Below are positions 16,370 to 24,802 of a stretch of DNA of 64,000 nt, piece by piece (positions within the stretch are counted from its first letter, which is position 1; each line of letters starts with the position of its first letter). The DNA is from Eubacteriales bacterium (GTDB lineage: Bacteria; Bacillota; Clostridia; Christensenellales; CAG-138), in assembly GCA_021373115.1 (NCBI GenBank), contig JAJFTI010000009.1:1-64000 (forward strand). The letters run 5' to 3'. The notes under the pieces are model-generated. The model worked only from the letters and a program-made list of their open reading frames with translations, was not told the DNA's origin and made no database searches. The position numbers and the translations under genes were made by a program.

Positions 16370-16814
16370 AAAATGCGGATACTGGCTGATGCTTTCGGAC
16401 TATGATCTCGGCACGATCGACGTGCTGATCCAGGGAGAGCGCTGGGTGTATGTCGCGTTTCTCTGCCAGCAGGCGGTGGAGCGCCAGCTCAAGGCAATGT
16501 TCGTGTACTATATGGACGCGGAACCGCCAAAGACGCACAACGTGAATTTTCTTTTTTCCAAAGTAACGGGCAGCGCCGCGTTTCAGGGGGAAGCGGACGT
16601 TGCGCGGATTTTGGAACGGAAGAACGCCTGCGAAGATTTTTTGATGGACGTGATGTTCTACTATATGTCCGACTATCCTTTCTCCTACAAGAACATTGCG
16701 GGACGGTTTGTAAACGCTTCGCTCGCGCTGGAATTGCATGAAAAGACGAAGGACATGGTGGCTTGGCTGCGCACGTTTCTGCCGGCTGTGGAAATTCCAA
16801 AGGTGCCATCCTGA
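16356..16814 (+). CDS. HEPN-domain protein
   Basis: 152 residues, all helical. The pattern CQQAVERQLKAMFVYY...PPKTHNV is typical of PF05168 HEPN proteins encoded with MNT transferases. The RX4-6H motif of HEPN ribonucleases is not visible, so RNase activity is doubtful. GAGGAG (16340-16345) precedes the ATG, inside the end of the HD-GYP gene, so translation is coupled. Last gene of the riboswitch unit, followed by a strong terminator. It could bind a nucleotide or be the target of the MNT enzyme. Confidence 0.85.
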   Translation: MNRLEKCGYWLMLSDYDLGTIDVLIQGERWVYVAFLCQQAVERQLKAMFVYYMDAEPPKTHNVNFLFSKVTGSAAFQGEADVARILERKNACEDFLMDVMFYYMSDYPFSYKNIAGRFVNASLALELHEKTKDMVAWLRTFLPAVEIPKVPS

Positions 16815-16861
16815 ACTGGCTTTATACGGCTGCCGTTTTCGCTGCGATTGAAATCAACAAA

Positions 16862-16889
16862 AAAAGGCCTCTCGCTTGAGAGGCCTTTT
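16862..16889. terminator. Bidirectional terminator
   Basis: A 12-bp perfect stem (16862-16873 with 16878-16889), loop GCTT, A-run on one side and T-run on the other, between convergent genes. Confidence 0.92.
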
Positions 16890-16901
16890 GGTTGCTTTCC
16901 G

Positions 16902-17219
16902 TCAGCCCGCCGGGGTCGGAACCGGAGTAGCGGTCGCAAGCGCGTCCGCGCCCGGCTGACTGGTCTGATGCGGTTCAACATTCTCGCGCAGATAATCCGC
17001 TCCCTGATCCAGCAATCCGGCGGCGTCTTCGGCAATTCCGGAATCATCCATAAACAAGCGGATTTCCACCCATGCTTCCTTGCCGAGGACACGAAGCGAG
17101 CCAATCAGCCGCTCCAGTTTACCGCTGAGCAGATCCTTGGTATCGAGATAGGTTAACACCGCCATGATCAGAACAATCAGCACAACGAGAACGCCGATCA
17201 GGCGAAAGATAAACTTCAT
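16902..17219 (-). CDS. Small single-pass membrane protein, unknown
   Basis: 105 residues from the ATG at 17219, which has GGAGG 8 bases upstream. One strongly hydrophobic helix (residues 3-25) is followed by a soluble helical part with acidic MDDSGIAEDAAG and a Thr/Pro-rich C-terminal tail (ATATPVPTP). It has no recognised domain. The N-terminal helix with positive residues on both sides could be an anchor. Alone between terminator and thiI, on the same strand as thiI but 160 bases downstream. Confidence 0.6.
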   Translation of the reverse strand: MKFIFRLIGVLVVLIVLIMAVLTYLDTKDLLSGKLERLIGSLRVLGKEAWVEIRLFMDDSGIAEDAAGLLDQGADYLRENVEPHQTSQPGADALATATPVPTPAG

Positions 17220-17382
17220 ACGAATTCCTCCAAATATTCCAATCAGCGGCAGGGCAGCGCCGCCAAACACCATAATACAAGTTTATTATACCGTGGCTCG
17301 CTGTAACCGACTGTGAAACTTGTGTAAATATTGCCGCGCAGAAAGGGCGGAGGACGGCCGGACTCGCGAAAGGGAGCATTCG

Positions 17383-18552
17383 CTAATCGACGGCGCGAAT
17401 TTCCGTCTGCGCGATTGCGCGTTCGATCATGGGTGCAAAATCGACAAGCGCCTCGCTGCGGCGCAAATCCTCCAGCTTCGGCTTGGTCACGGGATGCTGG
17501 GGAACAAACACCGTACAGCAGTCTTCAAACGGGAGAATCGAGGTATCATAGGAACCGATTCTCTGCGCGTACTCCACGATTTCTTCCTTGTCGAATCCGA
17601 TCAGCGGGCGGAATACCGGCAGCGTGACGGCATCGTTCGTCACGGTCAGGCTCTCAATGGTCTGGCTCGCGACCTGGCCGATGGATTCTCCGGTAATGAG
17701 CGCCTGCGCGCCGCAGGACAGCGCAATCCGCTCGGAGATTTTCATCATGAGGCGGCGCATGAGCACGGTCGTTTCGCTCTGCGGGCATTTTTCGTAGATT
17801 GCGAGCTGAATCTCGGTGAACGGAACGAGATACAGCGTGATCTCGCCAGCGAAACCGGCGAGAATATGCGTTAAATCCGCAACCTTTTCCCGCGCGCGCT
17901 CGCTTGTATATGGATAGCTGTAAAAATGAACGGCGGAGATGCTTACGCCGCGTTTGGCGATCATATACCCGGCGACGGGGCTGTCGATGCCGCCGGAAAT
18001 GAGCAGCATGGCGTGGCCGTTGGAACCGACGGGCATGCCGCCGACTCCTAAAAGCTCCTCCGCAAACAGGAATGCCTGATCCTGGCGGATTTCAACGCCG
18101 ACATAAAAATCGGGCTGGTGTACGTCTACGCGAAGCGCAGGGAACGCTTCCAGAAGCCTTCCGCCCAGCAAACGGCAGATCTCCTGTGAGCGCATGGGAA
18201 AGCGCTTGTCCGCGCGGCGCGCGGTCACTTTAAAGCTGGCCTGATCCAATCCTGCGATTCGCGCCGCGACGAGAGACTTTGCGGCACATTCGATCGCCTC
18301 CCACTCCTTTTCCACCGCGAGCGCGGGACTGACGGAGTGGATGCCGAACACGCGCGTGAGCTTTTGCGCGGATTCGCCGATGGCGGATTCGGGCAGCCCG
18401 AACACGAACACACGCCCCTGCTCGCGTACGACCTTAACGCGAAGCGGACGAAGGGCAAGCTCGATCCGCTTCATTAAACTGCGTTCGAAATAGGGGCGGT
18501 TGAGGCCCTTGAGGTGGATTTCCGCGTAGCGGACGAGCAATACCGGTTCCAT
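17383..18552 (-). CDS. thiI: tRNA 4-thiouridine synthase ThiI
   Basis: 389 residues. An N-terminal ferredoxin-like and THUMP region (about 1-165) precedes a PP-loop ATP pyrophosphatase domain with SGGIDSPVAG. There is no C-terminal rhodanese domain, as usual in Firmicutes, where the sulfur comes straight from a dedicated cysteine desulfurase, encoded just upstream. It adds sulfur to U8 of tRNA and may serve thiamine synthesis. ATG 18552 gives an 8-base gap to GCGGAG; ATG 18561 would touch it. Confidence 0.93.
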   Translation of the reverse strand: MEPVLLVRYAEIHLKGLNRPYFERSLMKRIELALRPLRVKVVREQGRVFVFGLPESAIGESAQKLTRVFGIHSVSPALAVEKEWEAIECAAKSLVAARIAGLDQASFKVTARRADKRFPMRSQEICRLLGGRLLEAFPALRVDVHQPDFYVGVEIRQDQAFLFAEELLGVGGMPVGSNGHAMLLISGGIDSPVAGYMIAKRGVSISAVHFYSYPYTSERAREKVADLTHILAGFAGEITLYLVPFTEIQLAIYEKCPQSETTVLMRRLMMKISERIALSCGAQALITGESIGQVASQTIESLTVTNDAVTLPVFRPLIGFDKEEIVEYAQRIGSYDTSILPFEDCCTVFVPQHPVTKPKLEDLRRSEALVDFAPMIERAIAQTEIRAVD

Positions 18553-18587
18553 AGGAAACATCTCCGCTCAATTTTGAGATTTTTGTG

Positions 18588-19733
18588 CTATCTGCGCCGA
18601 AAGCGGCGAAGAAACGCTACCTGTTCGGATAGAATGCCGCTGACGGTATCTATCTCCTCCGGCGTGTTGAACGGGCAGAAGCTGAAGCGAAGCGTGCCTT
18701 CCGCGCGTACACCCGCCACGCCCATTGCGGTAAGAATGCGGTTTTGTCCCTTTTTGTGCGTGGAACAGGCGCTGCCGGTCGAAACGCAGATTTCCCGCTC
18801 GGAGAGGGCGTTGACCAGCACCTCGCCCCGCACGCCCGGAAAGGAGACGCTGAGAATATGCGGCGCGCCTTCTTCCGGTGCGGGACCGTTGATCACCGCG
18901 TCCGGAATCGAGAGCAGGTTTTTTGCCAGTTTTTCCTTGCAGGTTCGCATCTGAGCGATCCAGCGCTCCTGATTGGAACGGTAAACCGCTAGCGCCGCGT
19001 CAAGGCCGAGGATACCGGGCACGTTCGACGTGCCGGAGCGAAGATTGCGCTCCTGCCCGCCGCCGATCTGGCCGCCGGCAAATTTGAATCCGTTTCGAAC
19101 GTACAGCGCGCCTATGCCCTTTGGCGCATGGAATTTGTGCGCGCTGATGCTATAAAGATCGACCGGCGGGCGGGCGAACGGCCGCTTACAGAATGCCTGC
19201 ACCCCGTCGCTGTGAAGCAATGCGTCTGGCGACAGCCGGCGTATGAGTGCGGCGGCGGAGGCAAGATCGTTGACCGCGCCGACCTCGTTGTTGACGTGCA
19301 TCAAGGAAACGAGCGCCGTATCCGCCGTCAGCAAGGCGGCAAGCTGCTCGAGGTTTGCCGTTCCATCCGCGTTGAGGCCGATAAAAACGACCTCCGTTTC
19401 CGCTTCGTTTTCGAGCGAACGGAACACCTCGTAAACCGATGGATGTTCGCCGAGCGTCGTCAGAATCCGGCGCTTGCCCCGCTTCGGCTTGAGCGAACCG
19501 AGGATCGCCATATTGTTGGACTCCGTTCCGCCGGAGGTATAGAGCAGTTCTTCTGTGGTAAAGCCAAGCGCGGAAGAAAGACGGGCGCGTGCCTCCTCCA
19601 CGGCTTTTTCGGTAGCCACGGCGGGCTGATACGCGCTCGCGGGATTATAGAATTGTTCGGTCATGGCGCGGCAAGCCGCGTCCGCCGCTTCCGGCAACAC
19701 GCGCGTTGTCGCGCTGTTATCCAGATAGATCAT
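18588..19733 (-). CDS. Cysteine desulfurase (NifS/IscS-like, ThiI partner)
   Basis: 381 residues, fold-type I PLP enzyme. The PLP lysine lies in SAHKFHAPKG, an upstream HVNNEVGA loop holds the cofactor, and the persulfide cysteine is in GSACSTHKKG. It starts at the conserved IYLDNSATT. The gene is 35 bases upstream of thiI on the same strand, the standard nifS-thiI pair of Firmicutes, so tRNA thiolation is its likely main job. Confidence 0.93.
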   Translation of the reverse strand: MIYLDNSATTRVLPEAADAACRAMTEQFYNPASAYQPAVATEKAVEEARARLSSALGFTTEELLYTSGGTESNNMAILGSLKPKRGKRRILTTLGEHPSVYEVFRSLENEAETEVVFIGLNADGTANLEQLAALLTADTALVSLMHVNNEVGAVNDLASAAALIRRLSPDALLHSDGVQAFCKRPFARPPVDLYSISAHKFHAPKGIGALYVRNGFKFAGGQIGGGQERNLRSGTSNVPGILGLDAALAVYRSNQERWIAQMRTCKEKLAKNLLSIPDAVINGPAPEEGAPHILSVSFPGVRGEVLVNALSEREICVSTGSACSTHKKGQNRILTAMGVAGVRAEGTLRFSFCPFNTPEEIDTVSGILSEQVAFLRRFRRR

Positions 19734-19849
19734 GCTGTGATTCGCTCCGTTGCCGTAATAGAATCAGGCGCAAAAAAGCGCACGTTGGCAGTATAGCACA
19801 ATTCCGCGCGCTTTGCTTGGATATTTCGTTTCGAGCCGCAAAACCGCGG

Positions 19850-20818
19850 TTATTTTGAAAAACGGTCTTTCAGGTAGCCGTAGCCCTGCATGTCCATCGC
19901 GTCATAAGGAACAAACCGCAGCGCGGAGCCGTTGATGCAGTAACGTGTGCCGTTCGGCGATTCCGAATCGTTTTCAAAGACATGCCCCAAATGCGAGTTT
20001 CCCGCGCGGGAGCGCACTTCAACGCGGCGCATTCCGTGGGATACGTCTTCGCGCTCCACAACGACGGAAGATTCCACCGGCTTTGTAAACGCAGGCCAGC
20101 CGCAGGAGGAACGGTACTGATCCTCAGACGTAAAGAGCGGTTCGCCGGTAACGACGTCCACATACAGCCCTTTTTCGGTATTTTCGTAAAATTCGCTGGA
20201 AAACGGGCGTTCCGTCGCGCTTTGCTGGGTAATTGCGTATTGCTCTGCGGTAAGACGCGCGCGAATCTGCTCGTCCCGCGGGCGCGCATAGCGTCCCGCG
20301 TCGATCACGCCTTTGGAGAGCCGCGCGATTGCGGCGGATGGAATATGGCAGTAGCCGCCGGGGTTTTTATCGAGATAATCCTGATGATATTCTTCCGCGG
20401 GGAAAAAGTTGACGAGCGGGCCGCTTTCCACCGCAAAATGCGCCGTGCGCGCGCGCTCGAGCGCAAAGATGCGCTCAACGGTCGCCTGCGAATCCGTGTC
20501 CGTATAGTAAACGCCGGCCTGATACTGCGTACCCGCGTCGTGTCCCTGCCGGTTGATGGCGGTGGGGTCGATGACCTCGAAGTAGGCAAACAGAAGCTGA
20601 TCGAGACTGACGCGGTTTGGATCGTATGTTACACGGACGGTCTCGCGAAATCCGGTTCTGCCGGTGCAGACGGTTTGATAATTCGCGTCCGCTTCGCCGG
20701 TGCCGTTGGCATATCCGCTGACCGCGCTGAGCACACCGGGAATGGACTGCATGAGTTTTTCCATGCCCCAGAAGCACCCGCCCGCGAGATAGATGGTACC
20801 TTCTATTTTTGCTTCCAT
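19850..20818 (-). CDS. msrAB: Fused methionine sulfoxide reductase MsrA-MsrB
   Basis: 322 residues. MsrA (about 1-160) has the catalytic Cys15 in GGCFWG. MsrB (about 180-322) has CGWPAFTKP and the catalytic Cys in YCINGSALRF. It lacks the two CxxC zinc motifs of many MsrB proteins. It repairs both S- and R-sulfoxides of oxidised methionine in the cytoplasm; no signal peptide. AAAGGAG precedes the ATG. Single gene between unrelated neighbours. Confidence 0.95.
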   Translation of the reverse strand: MEAKIEGTIYLAGGCFWGMEKLMQSIPGVLSAVSGYANGTGEADANYQTVCTGRTGFRETVRVTYDPNRVSLDQLLFAYFEVIDPTAINRQGHDAGTQYQAGVYYTDTDSQATVERIFALERARTAHFAVESGPLVNFFPAEEYHQDYLDKNPGGYCHIPSAAIARLSKGVIDAGRYARPRDEQIRARLTAEQYAITQQSATERPFSSEFYENTEKGLYVDVVTGEPLFTSEDQYRSSCGWPAFTKPVESSVVVEREDVSHGMRRVEVRSRAGNSHLGHVFENDSESPNGTRYCINGSALRFVPYDAMDMQGYGYLKDRFSK

Positions 20819-20984
20819 AGAATTCGTCTCCTTTCATGAGCATATTGCTATAGGCGCGTTTCGTCCGTGAAGAGAAAACGATTCGTATACCGGTCAAAGG
20901 CGGCAGTATTTCTCCTTCGGAACGCAAATCAATCATAGCATACGTTCGGAAACCGGTCGAGAGACGAGGTCACACAACAAGAAT

Positions 20985-21007
20985 GAAAACGCCCCGCATA
21001 GGGGGCA
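20985..21007 (-). terminator. Terminator of the minus-strand membrane protein pair
   Basis: On the minus strand GCCCC-TATGC-GGGGC is followed by GTTTTCATTC. Confidence 0.55.
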
Positions 21008-21022
21008 TCGAACGGACCGTGT

Positions 21023-21598
21023 TCAGACGATTGCGTCCGGTTTCGGCTTTCGCGGAAACACCTTTCGGATCAGCAGAATGGAAAAGACGCACAGCGCGAC
21101 CATGCAGAGCAGCGTGATCAACAGCGCGGCCAGAATGACCGCGTTTACCGGACGGTTCAGATTTCTGCCGTCGAAGCGGTTCAGAGGATTGCCGAACAGG
21201 ATGCTGGCGGCCATTGGAAGAAGAGCGATTGACAGCGTGGTCCAGCCGATGGGCTTACGCAGAACGTTTGCGCTGCGGGAAGCGATGTAGAGAAGCAGCC
21301 CGCCTATTCCGGATAACAGGTAAAACTCCAGCACAAGATAGGGATACAGCAGAATCGGAAGAGGATGGCCGCTGAATGCACCATGGACGAAGAACACGAG
21401 CGGCAGAAGAAACGGCAACCCAACAAAAACGACGCCCCAAACGGAAAGAACGCGGCCGCGCTTTCTCAAGCGCTCCGCTTTTCTCGTTGCAGCAGCCTCC
21501 GCCTTCACTTCTTCCGGAATGTCCGATTCCGGCGTCAAATTCGTACGCCGGCCCTTCTGCGGACAGGTCGTAATGGCGAATTTTGTTTTCATGTACAA
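21023..21598 (-). CDS. Multi-pass membrane protein, unknown
   Basis: 191 residues with about 50 hydrophilic residues first (Arg/Lys/Glu-rich helix), then four hydrophobic helices and a basic tail (RKVFPRKPKPD). TTG 21598 gives a 7-base gap to GGGAGG; the ATG two codons later (21592) gives 13. It resembles the next upstream gene in its helix layout and end (LLIRKVF versus LLIKNLF), suggesting distant paralogues. Function not recognised. Confidence 0.65.
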   Translation of the reverse strand: MYMKTKFAITTCPQKGRRTNLTPESDIPEEVKAEAAATRKAERLRKRGRVLSVWGVVFVGLPFLLPLVFFVHGAFSGHPLPILLYPYLVLEFYLLSGIGGLLLYIASRSANVLRKPIGWTTLSIALLPMAASILFGNPLNRFDGRNLNRPVNAVILAALLITLLCMVALCVFSILLIRKVFPRKPKPDAIV

Positions 21599-21625
21599 GA
21601 AGAATCCTCCCGGGGCGATGCCTGA

Positions 21626-22093
21626 TTAAGCGGATGCTTCCGAGGTGAGGCCGTCCTTGCTTTTTTTCTGAAACAGGTTTTTAATCAGGAGCATACCGAG
21701 GACGGCGATGCCCAGAACAAGAAGGCTATACAGCGCTATGCCGATGACAACGGCGATAAACGCGCCGCTGCTGCTGGTAAGCGCTCCGGTGGCGAGCCCC
21801 GATGCATTCGCGTAGAGCAGCGAGCCTGCCAGGAGAATCAACGCAGCGGCGGAACCCCAGCCGATCCATTTCGAAAAAACACGGGCAAATAGGCTCGCAA
21901 GAACGAGCAGGATCAGCCCCAGCAGAATCACGGGGTATACCTCGGCGAGCATCAGATAATCGAACAGGAAGGTTTGACTTGCGACGCTGCCGATAACCGC
22001 GACAACGATCATAAACAGGATCGGTGCCGCGAGCAGCAGCGTGCCGGCGATGGCAAAGACTTTGGAGAGGGTCGATTTCAATTTCGGTTTCAT
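21626..22093 (-). CDS. Multi-pass membrane protein, unknown (paralogue)
   Basis: 155 residues from the ATG at 22093 (AGGAGGT 6 bases upstream). Four hydrophobic helices and a basic C-terminus. Its arrangement and final helix match the gene 27 bases downstream, so the two probably arose by duplication and are co-transcribed. No motif that suggests a function. Confidence 0.65.
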   Translation of the reverse strand: MKPKLKSTLSKVFAIAGTLLLAAPILFMIVVAVIGSVASQTFLFDYLMLAEVYPVILLGLILLVLASLFARVFSKWIGWGSAAALILLAGSLLYANASGLATGALTSSSGAFIAVVIGIALYSLLVLGIAVLGMLLIKNLFQKKSKDGLTSEASA

Positions 22094-22163
22094 AGCGGTA
22101 CCTCCTATGAATCGGGGTCGGGCAGAGAAGTTGTGCATCCGTCAGAGGGGAACCAATTGTATG

Positions 22164-22193
22164 TTGGTGGAATACTCGCACCTGTATTATAAT
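22164..22193 (+). promoter_or_regulatory. Promoter of the 22284 gene
   Basis: TTGGTG (22164-22169), 18 bases, TATAAT (22188-22193). Confidence 0.5.
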
Positions 22194-22283
22194 ATAGAAA
22201 ACAAAAAAAGAACAGGAAAGCCTTATCATGCGAGACTTTTCAGCAATTTACGGATGCGTGTCGATCAAAGAAGGAGAAAAACC

Positions 22284-22793
22284 ATGACAGTCAATGATTT
22301 TGCCGCCGCGTGGGATGCGCGGGATCGGCTGATTGAAGAACTGACGCAAAAACGGAGCCTGCCGGTTCGGACGCTCTATATCCGCCGGAACGACGGCGGC
22401 ACGCTCGCGCTTGGACTGCTGCCGGATCAAGGCGGACTGGTCGTGGTCGACTGGAAGAACGAATCATACCACAAAGCGCTCCTTCGCCGGCCTGAGCTGC
22501 AACGGAAACCCTACGAACAGAAAGCGGAAGGCTTCGGCGGGATATTTGGTTTTGGTGAAAAAGGCGCATGGGGCTGGTCGATTTGCCTGCAGGATGGCGA
22601 TGCGATGCAGGCTGAAGCGGAAGTTCTGCCAAACATCACCGCGATTGCGGACCTGCTGATCGAAGACGATCCGTTTCTTACCGGCAAGCGAAAACCGCGC
22701 GTTGCGCCGCTTGGACAACTGCGGCCGGAGGACAGGGAGACCTGCGAGCGAATTCTCTCGCTGTGGGAGCGGATGGTGCTGGAAAACGGATAA
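22284..22793 (+). CDS. Conserved-looking soluble protein, unknown
   Basis: 169 residues. AAGGAG lies 7 bases before ATG 22284; the earlier in-frame start at 22041 lies inside the divergent gene's leader and lacks support. Mixed alpha/beta, no membrane segment, no signal. A Gly-rich turn GFGGIFGFGEKGAWGW near residues 85-100 stands out, together with LLPDQGGLVVVDWKNE. I do not recognise the family. Confidence 0.65.
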   Translation: MTVNDFAAAWDARDRLIEELTQKRSLPVRTLYIRRNDGGTLALGLLPDQGGLVVVDWKNESYHKALLRRPELQRKPYEQKAEGFGGIFGFGEKGAWGWSICLQDGDAMQAEAEVLPNITAIADLLIEDDPFLTGKRKPRVAPLGQLRPEDRETCERILSLWERMVLENG

Positions 22794-23900
22794 AAAAAGA
22801 GCTTTGCTATGAGTTGAAACGCAAGTATAACACAAAGAGTCTATTAGTAAAATGGCAAAGATAAACATTTATAATCAGATTTATCTTCATATGATCATTC
22901 TAGAGATTATTGTCAAATACAGAGGTGTATATTAATATCAAATCAAACGTAGATTTTATTATATAATGGGGGTGTCGACAATGTATTGTGATACAAAGAA
23001 AGTCGAAAAATTGCTTGAAGAGTTTGCTAAAACCAGATCAGCTGAAAGCTGGAAGAAGTTTTATAAGCCGAAAATCGTGAAATTTTTCTTTGAATTTTTA
23101 GAAAACAAAGAAAACAATAAACCATTTACAAGCATAAATAGCTTTGATATTGATCAATTTCTCAGTACCTTCGAAAATTGTACAATGAAAAAACTTAATT
23201 ATTACTATGCAATTGATGCGTTTTTCGATTATACATATAATAAAAACTATACTGTTGATGTTATGAAAGATGTAGAAAAGCCTATAGTGATTAGAAAACC
23301 TCAAAAGTATATTCCTGATATAGATGTTAAGAAAATTAAAGAATATATTGGTGATGAAAAAAATAAATTATCTGATAGATTATTACTTGCATTAATGTTA
23401 TACACTGGATTAACTAGGAAAAATATCTATAATTTATATAATTATCAGTTATCAAGAGACGAATCAAATAATAATGAATATTATCTTTGGGTAGTATATA
23501 AAGATGAGCGTCGACAACTACCATTAAATAATAAACTTAGAGAATTAATTGAAGTATATTATAAACAATCTGATGGATCGAACGATCCATTCAGCAAAGT
23601 CTTTGATTATAATGAAACATATATAAGTTCAAAAACAACTGATTTATCGGAAGAGATTACTGGTAAAAAATACTCACCACAGATATATAGTAATACTTTC
23701 ATTAGGCTTGCGTTAAAACAAGATCTAGACGTTTTTTCAGTCTCACAATTGACATTAAAATCATTAGTGATGATTGAGAAGCATATAACGACTTATGATA
23801 AATTAATTGATAAACAACAAAGTATCGTGGATTCAATTTGAGTCATATTATTATCAGTTTGTTTTCTATAGATCAGTTTGTATTAGTTTAAATCAGGAAT
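22794..23900. mobile_element. AT-rich island with a recombinase-like gene
   Basis: Base composition drops sharply to AT-rich after about 22794 and returns at about 23900, next to tRNA-Leu(CAA). Codon use in the only gene (many AAT, AAA, TTA) differs from every neighbour. I could not see direct repeats that would mark attachment sites. Transfer from a low-GC donor is likely. Confidence 0.65.
22981..23841 (+). CDS. Degenerate tyrosine recombinase-like protein
   Basis: 286 residues. An N-terminal SAM-like core-binding helical domain (about 1-95) is followed by a catalytic-type domain: LALMLYTGLT-RKN matches the ArgI region, SPQIYSNTFIRLAL the HxxR region, and ITTYDKLI the Tyr region. ArgI is shifted or lost, HxxR reads Q-x-x-S, and the LGH-type His is absent; only the Tyr remains. 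It may be inactive or a DNA-binding accessory. GGGGGTG lies 6 bases before ATG 22981; ATG 22966 has no ribosome site. TATAAT at about 22961 would give a very short leader. Confidence 0.7.
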   Translation: MYCDTKKVEKLLEEFAKTRSAESWKKFYKPKIVKFFFEFLENKENNKPFTSINSFDIDQFLSTFENCTMKKLNYYYAIDAFFDYTYNKNYTVDVMKDVEKPIVIRKPQKYIPDIDVKKIKEYIGDEKNKLSDRLLLALMLYTGLTRKNIYNLYNYQLSRDESNNNEYYLWVVYKDERRQLPLNNKLRELIEVYYKQSDGSNDPFSKVFDYNETYISSKTTDLSEEITGKKYSPQIYSNTFIRLALKQDLDVFSVSQLTLKSLVMIEKHITTYDKLIDKQQSIVDSI

Positions 23901-24035
23901 CACCCTTCCGCGCGGCTGCGGGCTTTCGCTTCCCCGCCGCGAAAAAACGCCAACACCGCGGCGTTTTTTACGCGGTTTCGAGTCCGTTACAAAAAAATGG
24001 CCAAAGGGGTGCACGCAAAACTGCGCACACCCCTT
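23842..24035. terminator. Gene-free stretch with two hairpin terminators
   Basis: AT-rich to about 23900, then GC-rich. A stem AAAAAACGCC/GGCGTTTTTT (23942-23951, 23960-23969) is a good terminator in either direction. A second palindrome CCAAAGGGGTG/CACCCCTTTGG (24001-24011, 24028-24038), with a T-run beyond it on the minus strand, ends the tRNA transcript and overlaps its CCA end. No gene seen. Confidence 0.75.
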
Positions 24036-24122
24036 TGGTGCCGGTGGTCGGACTCGAACCGACACGGTATCGCTACCAACGGATTTTGAGTCCGTCACGT
24101 CTGCCAATTCCATCACACCGGC
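24036..24122 (-). tRNA. tRNA-Leu (anticodon CAA)
   Basis: 87 bases including an encoded CCA (24036-24038). Acceptor stem GCCGGTG/CACCGGC, anticodon loop CTCAAAA between ACGGA and TCCGT, a long variable arm as in Leu tRNAs, and a TTCGAGT T-loop. Reads UUG codons. Confidence 0.97.
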
Positions 24123-24207
24123 TCGGCTTGCTTATTTTAGCATACGCGTTTTCGCATTGCAAGATTGCCGCGTGAAAACGTATTGAAATGTCAATGCGGG
24201 CTTTCGA

Positions 24208-24236
24208 TTGAATCCCGCCGCGCGCAATGGTATACT
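24208..24236 (+). promoter_or_regulatory. Promoter of the 24358 gene
   Basis: TTGAAT (24208-24213), 17 bases, TATACT (24231-24236). Confidence 0.65.
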
Positions 24237-24357
24237 GAACCGGATAGAGAGCGGATGGAGACGCGTGTATATCCGCCCCTTTTCGCTCTGTTCATAAGAT
24301 CGAAAATCGCCGCCTGGACGGCGCGCCGCTCACATTTTACTTCGGAGGTAGATCGAA

Positions 24358-24759
24358 TTGGAATCCAACAAACCGAGCCTGCCCGGGCAGGATCCGACCG
24401 AACCCGTCTCCCCGCGTGAGACCGAACCGCAGCCCGCGGAAGATCTGGACGAACTGCAAACCCGCATACGCGGTTATTCGGATCGGAAGTGGGCGCTGAT
24501 TCTGCGAATCGGCGGCGCTCTGCTCGGGGCAATCTGCGGCCTGATGCTGACCTATTTCTCGAATTTCGAGTCCATAGGCATGTTCAGCACCATTGGAGCC
24601 GTGCTGATTGCGCTTCTCCTGCCAAATGTGATTGAAAAGCGCGTAAAGCGCAGCGTTCAGAAAGGGCGAACGGCAATGCTCATTGCGCTCGCCGCGTGGC
24701 TCGTGCTGTTCACGCTGATTATGGTGTTGATGGGCGTTCCGATTATCCAGCCGAAATAG
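24358..24759 (+). CDS. Small membrane protein, unknown
   Basis: 133 residues from TTG 24358, with CGGAGGT 8 bases upstream. An acidic/proline-rich N-terminal part (about 45 residues) precedes three hydrophobic helices (about 46-66, 70-90, 105-128) separated by a basic loop. It lies just before the glycosyltransferase at 24803 and may share its transcript. No family recognised. Confidence 0.65.
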   Translation: MESNKPSLPGQDPTEPVSPRETEPQPAEDLDELQTRIRGYSDRKWALILRIGGALLGAICGLMLTYFSNFESIGMFSTIGAVLIALLLPNVIEKRVKRSVQKGRTAMLIALAAWLVLFTLIMVLMGVPIIQPK

Positions 24760-24802
24760 ACGGTTCGAATCCCGATTTCGAGCGTAAAAGGAGAGTCATA
24801 TT

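Noticed and set aside
15038..16814. A classical adjacent MNT-HEPN toxin-antitoxin pair
   Set aside because: The two genes are separated by a full HD-GYP gene and the HEPN protein lacks the RNase motif, so a simple pair is not claimed.
22900..24122. Attachment-site repeats around the AT-rich island
   Set aside because: I compared the tRNA 3' end and both island borders and found no convincing direct repeat.
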